Positions 48,724 to 57,505 of a stretch of 64,000 nt of DNA are shown piece after piece (the first letter of the stretch is position 1; each line of letters opens with the position of its first letter). The notes below the pieces were generated by a model. That model did no database searches. It was not told the origin of the DNA and saw only the letters and a program-made list of their open reading frames with translations. The stretch lies in contig NZ_LR738724.1 in NCBI RefSeq assembly GCF_902702775.1, positions 434,001 to 498,000 of the forward strand, given 5' to 3'. The translations under genes and the position numbers were made by a program. The DNA is from Streptococcus suis (GTDB lineage: Bacteria; Bacillota; Bacilli; Lactobacillales; Streptococcaceae).

Positions 48724-48767
48724 ATATAAAAACCTGTCTCTTCCTTCCTAGAGGCAGGTTTTTATAT
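48724..48767. terminator. Very strong bidirectional terminator
   Basis: A 17-base stem from ATATAAAAACCTGTCTC to its complement GAGGCAGGTTTTTATAT with one G-U pair and a 10-base loop. No protein gene ends here, so it must close a non-coding or decayed transcript. Confidence 0.8.
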
Positions 48768-48863
48768 GGCTGTATTTCTGTTGTATGAGAAAGGGAAGGA
48801 GAGTCGGTAAGAATGATTGCATCTCTTTTTTAGGCAATATAAGATTTGTATAAGCTTTTTGTA

Positions 48864-48909
48864 TTTCTTTTGAGTTTTCCCGTTTTGAAGGGGTTTGGTG
48901 TGATATACT
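48864..48909 (+). promoter_or_regulatory. Promoter upstream of the M13 peptidase gene, motif shared with 53284
   Basis: TTTCTTTTGAGT, 23 bases, TGTGATATACT (extended -10). The same two elements with the same spacing occur at 53284-53329. Confidence 0.55.
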
Positions 48910-49297
48910 GAGGCTGATTCTAAGGGAAATTGAGACTCATTAGATGGTTTAGTCAGGCGCTGAAATCTATGCTGAAGTGACTGCTGACATCAGGCTAAGG
49001 AGAATTTTTGTGCAACAAGCACATGATTCGATTGAGACCTCCTATCGGCAGTTGCTAAGATGACATGGACAAACGGCTATTGGTCTCTTTTGGAAAATGC
49101 GCGAGACTTATCTTGTGTCTTACAGGATGGGGACTGCTCAGCTAAATCTAGAGATGAGGCGAAATGGACGAGTAGGGATAGTCTGACTTATTTGTGCATT
49201 TATTGATAAGGAGGAGATAAGTAGACAGTATTTATTTTAAAGAAATAGTAAATTATTGACTTCATTTCAAATTTAACGAAAGGTATGTGTAATCAAG

Positions 49298-51277
49298 ATG
49301 AATAAGACGCTTAAGTTAACTGCAGTTTCCATGTTTTCTGTGGTATTTCTAGTAGCCTGTGGAGTGGGGAAATCGACTCCGCAAGCAACACCGCAAACCG
49401 ATTTTCATTCTTATATCAATGCTGAATGGTTGAAGGAAACAAAATTGGGAGAAGGTCAGGCTCAAATCGATAACTTTGCTCAAATGACAGACAGAACACA
49501 AGAAAAAATCCTAGAAATGATTGACCAGTTGGATGAAAATTATCAGCAGTTGAAAATCGGAAGTGAGGAGAGAAAGCTGATTGACTTTTATCGTTTAGCG
49601 GCTGATTTTGAGACGCGAAATAAACTAGGAATTGAACCGCTCAAACCGTTTCTAGACGAGATACAGAAAGCCTCTACAATGGATGAAGTGAGCAAGATTT
49701 TTGTTTCTATGTATGGTAAAAATATCCGAACACTCATCAATTTGAGTGTCACCCAGGATATAAAGGATAGTAATAAAAATTCTCTCTATATTGACCCTCA
49801 TAAATTAAGTTTTGCGAAAGAGAACTATGAAGGGACTGATGATTTTTCACAGAAAAGTCAGAAAGCCTTTAAAGAGTATTTACAAAAAATTTTTCATTTA
49901 ATAGGGGATGATTCCAAGGAAGCCGCTGCAAAGGCAGAGCTTGTATTTAACTTGGAAAAAGAGATGGCTATAGTGCAGCGTCCAAAGAAAGAGGCAGATA
50001 ATTTTGATGCAATGTATAATCAAAAGACCTGGGATGAGGTGAAAGCATTAGCACCCAATCTACCAATTTCAGCACTTGCTTCAGAACTGGAGCTTGAGCA
50101 TGCTGCAATAATGGTGGTATCAGAACCAGATGCTCTTAAGAAATTAAATGAATTGTATCAAGAAAAGAACCTTGCAGCTCTTAAAGCTCTGCTCCAATAT
50201 CGTTTGATTGCCCACTACAGCAATTATTTATCAGAAGATGTTATTGAAGCTAAGGCAACTTATGAGGGGGCAATGGAAGGGACTGTAAATATTCCAAGTC
50301 ATGATGAAGTTGTCGAATCTGCTGTTGATGAAAACTTTGCGGACTTGATTGGCAAACTTTATGTGAAGAATCATTTTTCAGAAGAATCTAAAGCAGATGT
50401 TCTCAAAATGGTGGAAGAAATCAAGTCAACCTATCGCGAACGTATCCAAGCAGTACAGTGGATGTCTGAGGAGACAAAAGCGCATGCCCTTAAAAAAATA
50501 GACAGTATGGGCGTTAAAATTGGTTACCCAGATCAGTGGAAAGACTATACTAATTTTAGCATCCAAGCCAAGGAGGATGGAGGTAGTTTGCTATCTAATA
50601 TTGATACGATTCGGATGAGCAAATTGAAAGAAGAGTTTGCTGAGCTTAATAAGCCTTTTGATAAGACTCACTTTGGAATGCCTGCGCACACTGTCAATGC
50701 TTTTTACAGCCCATCAAACAATGAAATTGTTTTTCCAGCAGGTATTTTACAAGCACCTTTCTATGACCCATCTGCCAGTCCAGAGGCAAATCTGGGTGGA
50801 ATTGGTGCTGTCATTGGACACGAGATTTCCCATGCTTTTGATAGAGCAGGCTCACAATTTGATGAAAAAGGGAACTTAGTGAACTGGTGGCAACCAGAAG
50901 ACTTGGAAAAATTCAAGGCTAAGGTTCAACAAGCAGCAGATATTTATTCAAAATTGGAAGTTGCCCCAGGATACTATGTCAACGGGGAGATTTCAACGGG
51001 AGAAATTATTGCTGATTTGGGAGGAATGACAGTTGCCATTGATATTGCCAAGAAAAAAGGCTATGATACCAAGAAAGTATTCGAAGCCTACGGAAAAGTT
51101 TGGCGTGCAGTGACAACGAAAGAATTTGCAATTGCCAATATTACTGATGAACATCCACCTGCTAAATACCGTGTGAATAATATTGTGAATCAGCTGGAAC
51201 AATTCTATACAGACTTCAATGTTAAAGAGGGCGATCCTATGTATGTTAAGCCTGAGGAGCGTTTGAAGGTCTGGTAG
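49298..51277 (+). CDS. M13-family (neprilysin/PepO-like) metallopeptidase lipoprotein
   Basis: 659 residues. The signal peptide ends in a lipobox LVAC (Cys21), so the enzyme is anchored to the outer face of the membrane, unlike many PepO proteins that lack a lipobox. The zinc site is HEISH (His508, Glu509, His512) with the third ligand Glu569 in GEIIADLGG; NAFYSPSNNEIVFPAGILQ is the substrate-binding segment. Such enzymes cleave peptides up to about 40 residues and in streptococci can bind plasminogen or complement. Single gene; its terminator follows. Confidence 0.92.
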   Translation: MNKTLKLTAVSMFSVVFLVACGVGKSTPQATPQTDFHSYINAEWLKETKLGEGQAQIDNFAQMTDRTQEKILEMIDQLDENYQQLKIGSEERKLIDFYRLAADFETRNKLGIEPLKPFLDEIQKASTMDEVSKIFVSMYGKNIRTLINLSVTQDIKDSNKNSLYIDPHKLSFAKENYEGTDDFSQKSQKAFKEYLQKIFHLIGDDSKEAAAKAELVFNLEKEMAIVQRPKKEADNFDAMYNQKTWDEVKALAPNLPISALASELELEHAAIMVVSEPDALKKLNELYQEKNLAALKALLQYRLIAHYSNYLSEDVIEAKATYEGAMEGTVNIPSHDEVVESAVDENFADLIGKLYVKNHFSEESKADVLKMVEEIKSTYRERIQAVQWMSEETKAHALKKIDSMGVKIGYPDQWKDYTNFSIQAKEDGGSLLSNIDTIRMSKLKEEFAELNKPFDKTHFGMPAHTVNAFYSPSNNEIVFPAGILQAPFYDPSASPEANLGGIGAVIGHEISHAFDRAGSQFDEKGNLVNWWQPEDLEKFKAKVQQAADIYSKLEVAPGYYVNGEISTGEIIADLGGMTVAIDIAKKKGYDTKKVFEAYGKVWRAVTTKEFAIANITDEHPPAKYRVNNIVNQLEQFYTDFNVKEGDPMYVKPEERLKVW

Positions 51278-51330
51278 GAGTATAAAAAATACAAAATCAT
51301 TTTACACTGAAAAGATCCCTTTGATGAGGA

Positions 51331-51368
51331 GAGCCTTGATTTAGAACAACTAATAAAGGCTCTTTTTT
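51331..51368 (+). terminator. Terminator of the M13 peptidase gene
   Basis: GAGCCTT / AAGGCTC stem with T6. Confidence 0.75.
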
Positions 51369-51411
51369 GAGGGGGTATATTAAAGAGTTTATATTTTAGA
51401 AGGAGACTATT

Positions 51412-52821
51412 ATGTTATTTTCAAAACATCACACCATTCGATTTGTATCTGTTGTAGCACTTTTAACTGCTGGACTGGGCTCAATGCCTACTATTTTAGC
51501 GGAGGAAACAGATGTAGCAACCAACAAGACTGAATTGGATTTCAGAGCAAACACAGTTGACGGTAACAATACGGTATCAGGTGAAGGAAACATGCCTGAT
51601 TTAGCTAATAAGCCTGAATCGGAGACCAATGTTGTTATTAATAAGGAGCAATTGAGTGGGAAGGCGATTGAGATTACCGTTCAGGATGAAGATGCAACTC
51701 CCTTATCTTCTCAATTAGTAGAATTAAAAACCTCTTCTAATGAATCCCTTGGAAGTCGCTTATCTGATCAAAACGGAAAGGTCAGCTTTACTGACAAAAT
51801 CGTTGAAGGTACTTTCTATGAATACTATGTCAATGGAGAGAAAATTGGAGAGGTATTCCCGGGACAGTCTCGTTTTGCCTATCTTTCTTCAGATAAAATT
51901 GTAAAGGAAGAGGCTTCATCTTATAGCAGTAAGAAAGAAGAAACTGAAGAAAAAGGATTTACTTTTACAGCAACCATTATCAATAAAAACGGAAAAGTAT
52001 TAGCAGATAAGGAAGTCCAGATAGTGGATACCTCAACAAGAGAACACAAGGTAGTCGCTACCAATAGAACAAACGCCAAGGGGCAGGCTATTTTTAATCA
52101 TCTTCCCTTAAATATTAATTTGAGTGTAGTTGTAGATGGAGTTGCGCAGGGGTATACCCTCCGTGCCAATGGAAGTGAGAGTCAGTTGGGCTCTAGCTTT
52201 ATTGCTGAGGGGGAGGGGACTGTTGATCCAGAATTCAGCAGGACACCGTTGACAGTGGTTATTCGCAATGCAGGAGCTAATCCTGTAAGCGGGCAAGAAG
52301 TGACCTTGGTGGATAAAACAGGTCGCTCAATTGGAACGCTGCGGACGAATGCAGATGGAAAGGCTATTTTTAAAGAGGGGTTGCTTGATGGTACCTTCTA
52401 TACAGTACTGGTTAATGGTAAGGTGATGTCTGAAGTCATGACAGGTATGGAACGCAGTATTTACTTGTCTAACAAGGAAATTATCAAGCCATCACCTGCG
52501 GAAAAACCTCAGATAAAGACAGAGGCCCTCATCAAAGAAAAATTTCTGTCAGACAGGGAAAAAACTCAACCAAATTCTGGCAGTAAAAAGGAAATCATGC
52601 CAGAAAAAATGGATTCCAACAAAGGTAAAGAAACAAGTAGTAATAAGATGGATACGAAAAAATCTTCTGCTACTATTGAAAAAACAGAGAAGAAAGAAAA
52701 TCGGGATCACAGAAAAATGCTACCTAATACTGGGGAGAAAAATGGAATTGCGACCCTACTAGGATTTTTGCTACTTTTAGTCGTCCCATTCCTACGGAAA
52801 AAGAGTAGAAAAAATGCATAA
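51412..52821 (+). CDS. LPXTG surface protein with three prealbumin/CnaB-like repeats
   Basis: 469 residues. Signal peptide about 1-30 (ends TILAEE). Three repeats of roughly 90-100 residues share the pattern of a collagen-binding B or carboxypeptidase-regulatory fold: ITVQDEDATPLSSQLVEL...NGKVSFTD, TATIINKNGKVLADKEVQI...NAKGQAIFNH, LTVVIRNAGANPVSGQEVTL...NADGKAIFKEG, with FYEYYVNGEKIGEV / FYTVLVNGKVMSEV at the ends of repeats 1 and 3. A Lys/Ser-rich spacer is followed by LPNTG (437-441), a hydrophobic span and RKKSRKNA. It is probably anchored by sortase A. Ligand unknown. Confidence 0.85.
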   Translation: MLFSKHHTIRFVSVVALLTAGLGSMPTILAEETDVATNKTELDFRANTVDGNNTVSGEGNMPDLANKPESETNVVINKEQLSGKAIEITVQDEDATPLSSQLVELKTSSNESLGSRLSDQNGKVSFTDKIVEGTFYEYYVNGEKIGEVFPGQSRFAYLSSDKIVKEEASSYSSKKEETEEKGFTFTATIINKNGKVLADKEVQIVDTSTREHKVVATNRTNAKGQAIFNHLPLNINLSVVVDGVAQGYTLRANGSESQLGSSFIAEGEGTVDPEFSRTPLTVVIRNAGANPVSGQEVTLVDKTGRSIGTLRTNADGKAIFKEGLLDGTFYTVLVNGKVMSEVMTGMERSIYLSNKEIIKPSPAEKPQIKTEALIKEKFLSDREKTQPNSGSKKEIMPEKMDSNKGKETSSNKMDTKKSSATIEKTEKKENRDHRKMLPNTGEKNGIATLLGFLLLLVVPFLRKKSRKNA

Positions 52822-53049
52822 GGTCCAGTTTGTAGCAATTTTTAAGGGGAAAATTTGAATAATTCTCGATAATAGAGTAAGCGTAAACAAACAATAGATG
52901 AAACATAAATGAATTTAAGGATTCCATGATAAAATAGATTATGCAAACATATCGCCATCCATAGTATGTTTTGCACCTAAGTTGGTACATAGTAGTTGGT
53001 GTAGTCACATGATAAAGAAGATATGTGGACTACCTAACAGGAATTATGA

Positions 53050-53150
53050 TACAATGTCTAATTTTCATCCTCATCCTTAGGAATCCAATTACTATATTTG
53101 GATAACAACCACCTCAATGCGCACGATGAGGTGGTTGTTGTTTATTTAAA
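53050..53150 (+). ncRNA. Candidate small RNA of about 90 bases
   Basis: The promoter-like TATGATACAAT is followed within about 90 bases by a perfect 13-base terminator stem AACAACCACCTCA / TGAGGTGGTTGTT (53104-53116, 53127-53139) and TTTATTT. There is no start codon with a ribosome site in between. Confidence 0.35.
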
Positions 53151-53283
53151 GAACGTCTGTACAGCCATGCAGAATAGACACAAACTGATTGTGAAAGTTT
53201 AGAAACTGGCTAATATCCTCAGCTGAATAGAGGTGATTTTAGCACATTTAAAATAGTTCTATGTTTTGTCTAAGTATTCTGTG

Positions 53284-53329
53284 TTTCTTTTGAGTGACTT
53301 TTCTATATATCTTTTTATTGTGATATACT
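53284..53329 (+). promoter_or_regulatory. Promoter of a short transcript, motif shared with 48864
   Basis: TTTCTTTTGAGT, 23 bases, TGTGATATACT, the same elements and spacing as upstream of the M13 peptidase gene. A small terminator lies at 53360-53385. Confidence 0.5.
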
Positions 53330-53554
53330 ATTGTTGTTATCTACAGAGAAGGTAATGTGAAGTTGTTTTATGAGAGCAACTTTTTATAAACTAAACATAA
53401 TTGATTCAAAGAAAAGTCTGCTATAAGGACTGTGTTGAGCCACTATTTATATGCTGTTGACTGGATATGATATGCCATAGAGTTCTATCTTAGTGGTAGG
53501 AAATGGAGGTCTTCTGCTCCCCTGCCTTTCAAACGGGTCTGGAAGCATAAATAA

Positions 53555-53587
53555 AACTCACATCACCTTTAGATGGTTATGTGAGTC
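53555..53587 (-). terminator. Terminator of the CPBP protease gene
   Basis: ACTCACATCACC / GGTTATGTGAGT stem; leftwards it is followed by TTTTATTT. Confidence 0.7.
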
Positions 53588-53602
53588 ATAAATGTGTACG
53601 TA

Positions 53603-54310
53603 TTATATGTATATATGCCCCAGGACTGTTAGCCCGATAATATCTGCTATGGCATGAGCCAAGAAGAACGGAAGCATGTTTTGAGGTTTTATTTTTTGGT
53701 AGAGTAGATGGAAAATAATTCCAACGATTAATCCTAGTCCGATACCAGAAACTAGACCCTGATAGGTATGGAAGCTACAACGGATAATCAGTGAGTAGAG
53801 AAATGCCCACTTAGTATGTTTTGGATTGCCCATCAGACAGATACCAAGGAAGAAAATCTCTTCGTAGAATCCATTTAGCAAGGCATAGAATATTAATGAA
53901 TAGCTGGCTTTATCTACCAAGTGAAACATCGATGGTGTCGCAGGTGCGATAACTTGATGGGACACAAGCTGAAAAACATCCATACAGAGGGCTGCGACAA
54001 TGAAGATGACGATAGTCTGTAGTGGAACCCACGGTGTAAAGAGAATTCGTTTTTTCCACTGTGAAAAGTCAAAATTACGCAGTAGTAAATAGAAGAGGGC
54101 AAGAGCTAACCATACAATTTGAATGGCCACTGCCTTGCAGTTATCTAATGCTGAAAAAGTCAGATTTTCCTGTAGGGTTCTCGTTTGATCTTGTAGTGCC
54201 AGGTATTGGAGTGTGGAGTTGAAAATTCCCTCACCAAATAAAATCAGACTCAGGATGACAATATCAAACCACTTAAGAACAGTCAGTTTTTCAGAATTCA
54301 AGTTGAACAT
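53603..54310 (-). CDS. CPBP-family intramembrane glutamic protease
   Basis: 235 residues, mostly membrane segments. CPBP (Abi) motifs: FYEEIFFLG with Glu150-Glu151, RCSFHTYQG with His181, and LAHAIADI with His219 near the C-terminus. Relatives include eukaryotic Rce1 (a prenyl protein CAAX protease) and bacteriocin immunity or processing proteins. It diverges from a two-component system, and two ICMT-like genes lie 2.5-6.5 kb away; ICMT is the enzyme that follows Rce1 in the eukaryotic pathway. The substrate is unknown. Confidence 0.85.
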   Translation of the reverse strand: MFNLNSEKLTVLKWFDIVILSLILFGEGIFNSTLQYLALQDQTRTLQENLTFSALDNCKAVAIQIVWLALALFYLLLRNFDFSQWKKRILFTPWVPLQTIVIFIVAALCMDVFQLVSHQVIAPATPSMFHLVDKASYSLIFYALLNGFYEEIFFLGICLMGNPKHTKWAFLYSLIIRCSFHTYQGLVSGIGLGLIVGIIFHLLYQKIKPQNMLPFFLAHAIADIIGLTVLGHIYI

Positions 54311-54383
54311 TAGTAGTCCTTTCTTTATTAATTTAATTTAGTTTAGTCTACCAAACAATTCTATACATGTTCTCTTCGAGATG

Positions 54384-54403
54384 TATTTTTTATCTGTTTT
54401 TTC
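54384..54403. promoter_or_regulatory. Third copy of the T-rich 20-base motif, in the two-component promoter region
   Basis: TATTTTTTATCTGTTTTTTC matches the motif at 42153 and 42969 at 18 of 20 positions. It lies between the CPBP gene and the response regulator; here the -10-like TATATA is nearer. Confidence 0.4.
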
Positions 54404-54475
54404 AAGATAGTAGATATATATATAACAAGAGACACAAGAATACCAATTTATTTATATGTTTTAAAGGAGAGTATA

Positions 54476-55120
54476 ATGGCGAAAATTATGGTTGTAGAAG
54501 ATGATATTGTTATCAGTCAAGTAGTTTGTGAGTTTCTAAAGGATCACGGCTATGAAGTGACCCATATTTCCGACGGAAAAATTGCACTTGAAACATTTCG
54601 AGAAGAATCATTTGATTTGATTGTATTGGACATTATGATTCCGTCCATGACAGGATTGGAAGTCCTACAGGAGATTCGTAAGACATCAAAAATTCCAATT
54701 CTTATGTTAACGGCAATGGATGACGAATACACTCAATTGGTTAGCTTCAATCAACTGATTAGTGACTACGTTGTAAAACCTTTTTCGCCGATTATTCTTG
54801 TGAAACGCATTGAAAATATTTTGCGTGGTGAAGGTGATATTATAGAAGCAGCCGACATCCAAATCCATCCGTCCAGTGGAGCGGTTTATATGGCAGAAGA
54901 AGAAGTGCAATTAACGAAAAAAGAATACGAGATTTTACTGTACTTGGCAAAACGACGTGGAAAAATTGTCAATCGTGATCATCTAATGCTGGGAATTTGG
55001 GGCTATACAGAACTGGATAGCCGAGTTTTGGACAATCATATCAAGAATCTACGTAAGAAGTTACCATCTCTTCCTTTACGAACGGTAATTGGTCGAGGTT
55101 ATCAGGTTGAGGAATTCTAA
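54476..55120 (+). CDS. OmpR-family response regulator
   Basis: 214 residues. The receiver has the acidic pocket VVEDD (8-10) and phosphoacceptor Asp52 (IVLDIMIPS), plus LTAMDD and the conserved Lys in VVKPFSP. A winged-helix DNA-binding domain follows (VQLTKKEYEILLYLAKRRGKIV ... VIGRGYQVEEF). It is coupled to the kinase gene 2 bases downstream. It stands beside a T-rich motif also found before two exoprotein genes, which suggests but does not show that they are its targets. AAAGGAGAGTATA precedes the ATG. Confidence 0.93.
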   Translation: MAKIMVVEDDIVISQVVCEFLKDHGYEVTHISDGKIALETFREESFDLIVLDIMIPSMTGLEVLQEIRKTSKIPILMLTAMDDEYTQLVSFNQLISDYVVKPFSPIILVKRIENILRGEGDIIEAADIQIHPSSGAVYMAEEEVQLTKKEYEILLYLAKRRGKIVNRDHLMLGIWGYTELDSRVLDNHIKNLRKKLPSLPLRTVIGRGYQVEEF

Positions 55121-55122
55121 CA

Positions 55123-56481
55123 ATGGGAATCGCTAGAAAAAACTTCATTGTTGTTACGGTGATGATTACTTTTATTTCTTTGACCTTATTGGGACTATTA
55201 TATTATGCCATGCCGATCTATTATAATCAAGTTCGGAAACAAGAACTCAAAGATGATTATATGAGAGTTGCGATGCAACTGGACGGGAAGCCAGAAGTTG
55301 AAATTTTAGAGAAAATTGATGATTACGATCAGAAAACTCCGAATATCATCATTACTCTATTCTCCGAGTCAAATAAAATTATCTATCCAGATCCCAATGA
55401 CGAAGAGGCCAAAAAGAACGAGGAGGAGTATTTAAAGAAAGGGAATTTTGATGAATTTGGTTCATGGTCAGTAGCCATAGAATCCGCTGAAGGGACGACC
55501 TACTATTTGCTGTTTAATTACGGTTTTCATTCTCTCTCGGATGTCAGTCAGACCCTGGTTACCTTCTATCCATTCATTCTGGTATTGATCATTTTGCTTG
55601 CAGTTTCCTCGGCCTTTGTTTATAGTCGACTGGCCACTCGTAGAATCGCAGCTATTTCTGCAACAACCCGCAAAATGCAATCTTTGGAGCCGGGGATTAA
55701 TTGTTCTGTATCTGGTGTGGATGAAGTAGCAACCCTAGCACAAGATGTCAATAGTCTTTATAGTAAGCTTTTGACCAGTATCAAGGAATTGAAAACGGAG
55801 AACGAGAGGACTTTAGCTCGTGAAAAGGAAAAATCTGACTTTCTCCGTATCACATCTCACGAATTAAAAACTCCGATTGCTAGTGCGCTAGGCTTGATTG
55901 AGGGGATGATTCATAATGTCGGTCCTTTTCAGGATCATGATACTTATTTGAAGAAATGTAGAGAATTGCTGAAGGAACAATCTAATTTGGTTTATTCCAT
56001 TTTAGAAGCAACCAATCTCGAGATGGCATTGAAAGATAGCAAGGGAAGTATCCAATTAGATGAGTTAATTAAGGATTCATTGGCGAGCTATTTTAGCTTA
56101 GCGGAAGTTCGTCCCTATCAGTTTACAGTTGATTTAGCTCCAGTTATTATTGAAGGAAATTCAGTTTATCTACTAAAGGCTATAAAAAATGTTTTGGACA
56201 ATGCATTTCGTTATACAAAAAGTGGAGGTGCTATTCGTCTACAATTAACTGAGCAACAATTAATTATTGAAAATGAAGTCGAGACTGTACTGGATGAGGA
56301 GGAATTGTCGCAAATCTTCAAACCTTTCTATCGTCCAGATTTTAGTCGGCAGAGAAAAGATGGTGGAACAGGGATTGGTTTGTTCATTGTGCAACAAATT
56401 CTTGAAAAACACCAATTTGGATATACATTTTATGCTGCTGATGAAAAGACAATGCGCTTTGTTATTCAATTTGATTCCTAG
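55123..56481 (+). CDS. Sensor histidine kinase
   Basis: 452 residues. Two membrane segments (about 9-30 and 146-167) enclose an extracytoplasmic sensor of about 115 residues; a HAMP-like linker follows, then HisKA with SHELKTP (His246) and an HATPase domain (NVLDNAFRYTKSGG; DGGTGIGLFIVQQILEKH). It pairs with the upstream response regulator. The signal is unknown. A terminator follows at once, so the two genes form their own unit. Confidence 0.93.
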   Translation: MGIARKNFIVVTVMITFISLTLLGLLYYAMPIYYNQVRKQELKDDYMRVAMQLDGKPEVEILEKIDDYDQKTPNIIITLFSESNKIIYPDPNDEEAKKNEEEYLKKGNFDEFGSWSVAIESAEGTTYYLLFNYGFHSLSDVSQTLVTFYPFILVLIILLAVSSAFVYSRLATRRIAAISATTRKMQSLEPGINCSVSGVDEVATLAQDVNSLYSKLLTSIKELKTENERTLAREKEKSDFLRITSHELKTPIASALGLIEGMIHNVGPFQDHDTYLKKCRELLKEQSNLVYSILEATNLEMALKDSKGSIQLDELIKDSLASYFSLAEVRPYQFTVDLAPVIIEGNSVYLLKAIKNVLDNAFRYTKSGGAIRLQLTEQQLIIENEVETVLDEEELSQIFKPFYRPDFSRQRKDGGTGIGLFIVQQILEKHQFGYTFYAADEKTMRFVIQFDS

Positions 56482-56525
56482 ATTATCCCATGATATAAAA
56501 AAATTTTGACAGTAAGAAATAGATA

Positions 56526-56568
56526 GCAATTGCTTGTGACTAGATAGTAGTCATGAGCAATTTTTTTT
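56526..56568 (+). terminator. Terminator of the two-component operon
   Basis: AATTGCTTGTGACTA / TAGTCATGAGCAATT stem and T8. Confidence 0.8.
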
Positions 56569-56682
56569 ATTGAATGTTGGAATCTTCTATTTGAATCTTG
56601 ATGAGGATGAGAAGCGGAGAGTTCGATGGATAAAGACGACATGCAAAAATATAAAAAATACAAAAAAGATAGACCGAAGGCG

Positions 56683-56710
56683 GGGTGAAAATAGTTGTGA
56701 CTGATATAAT
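56683..56710 (+). promoter_or_regulatory. Promoter of ICMT-like gene 1, motif shared with gene 2
   Basis: GGGTGAAAAT, 12 bases, TATAAT. The conserved decamer sits where a -35 box should be, suggesting an activator-dependent promoter. The same decamer and spacing occur at 60548-60575. Confidence 0.55.
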
Positions 56711-56764
56711 TTTTTTGCCACAGGGTAGAACTCTGTGAATTTGCAAAGAGAAGGGAAGGACATT

Positions 56765-57310
56765 ATGATTGTCTTTTGGGTTATTAGTGTTTTTGTATTG
56801 AGATTGTATTTTTTGAAAATTTCGCTAAGAAATGAACAGCGGATTTTAGCAAATGGTGGTTCTGAATACGGAGTGCAAAATACAAAATTACTAACAGTCG
56901 TCCACATTGTCTTTTACTTATCATGTTTGAGTGAGGCAGTGTTAAAACAAGCTAGTTTTGATGGCTTGAGTGTACTTGGACTAGCAGTATTATTCTTTTC
57001 GATGATGATGCTATGCTGGGTTACAAGGATTTTAGGAGATATTTGGACTGTTAAATTGATGTTGGTAAAGAACCATCGATTTATTGATCATTGGCTGTTT
57101 CGAACAGTAAAACATCCAAATTATTTCTTAAACATTATCCCCGAATTGATAGGATTGTCTCTGTTATGCCACGCCAAGTTCAGCTTTATCATCCTATTCC
57201 CAATCTATATGGTTGTACTGTACAGACGGATCCATGAAGAAAATATCTTATTGAAGGAAGTCATTATTCCTAATGGTAAGGTAGAGTCTGCTGGTGAAAT
57301 GTTGGAGTGA
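56765..57310 (+). CDS. ICMT/PEMT-like membrane methyltransferase (copy 1)
   Basis: 181 residues from the ATG at 56765, behind AAGGGAAGG; an in-frame ATG at 56735 lacks a ribosome site and the start of the paralogue supports the shorter form. There are four hydrophobic segments. The C-terminal part carries the isoprenylcysteine carboxyl methyltransferase signature: LFRTVKHPNYF (about 114-124), then a hydrophobic hairpin, then RRIHEENILL with a conserved Arg-Glu-Glu. Such enzymes use S-adenosylmethionine at the membrane face. No prenylated substrate is known in streptococci. It is followed by an LPXTG gene, possibly in one unit. Confidence 0.75.
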   Translation: MIVFWVISVFVLRLYFLKISLRNEQRILANGGSEYGVQNTKLLTVVHIVFYLSCLSEAVLKQASFDGLSVLGLAVLFFSMMMLCWVTRILGDIWTVKLMLVKNHRFIDHWLFRTVKHPNYFLNIIPELIGLSLLCHAKFSFIILFPIYMVVLYRRIHEENILLKEVIIPNGKVESAGEMLE

Positions 57311-57505
57311 AGTGTGCGGAGAGAGATACAAAGATAGAACTCTACGAGAAATCATTCTAGTGGTTACATTAATTTAGTTTAAATATCGTTTTTTATGAAT
57401 TACTACTGACCCAAGGAAGGCTGTGCATTTAGAATAGTAGGGTAATTTCCAGTTTGAAAACAGGTATTTTATAAAGATTATGCGTTTTTTTAAAAGGAGC
57501 AAATT

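Larger units (their letters stand above)
47676..49297. other. 1.6 kb region without a convincing protein gene
   Basis: The left part (to about 48120) shows no recognisable gene. An extended -10 promoter (TGC TATACT, 48152-48160) begins a likely transcript that ends at a very strong terminator (48724-48767). It contains AAAGGAG then ATGATGGAATAA (48211-48222), a GTG-started 23-residue hydrophobic peptide (48251-48322), and a large hairpin (CTAATTTAA / TTAAATTAG). A second promoter (TATACT at 48904-48909) could lead into the M13 peptidase gene with a leader of about 390 bases carrying a 17-residue reading frame at 49010-49063 behind TAAGGAG. A decayed gene or regulatory RNA is likely. Confidence 0.5.
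52822..53602. other. 0.8 kb region without a protein gene; candidate small-RNA units
   Basis: Two short promoter-terminator units on the plus strand can be seen. The first has an extended -10 (TG A TACAAT, 53047-53055) and ends at the strong terminator at 53104-53150, giving about 90 bases. The second starts from TATACT at 53324-53329 and meets a hairpin AAGTTG / CAACTT plus T5 at 53360-53385, giving about 50 bases. A hairpin (GTAGTCACAT / ATGTGGACTAC) lies at 53001-53033. No open frame here resembles a protein. Confidence 0.45.
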
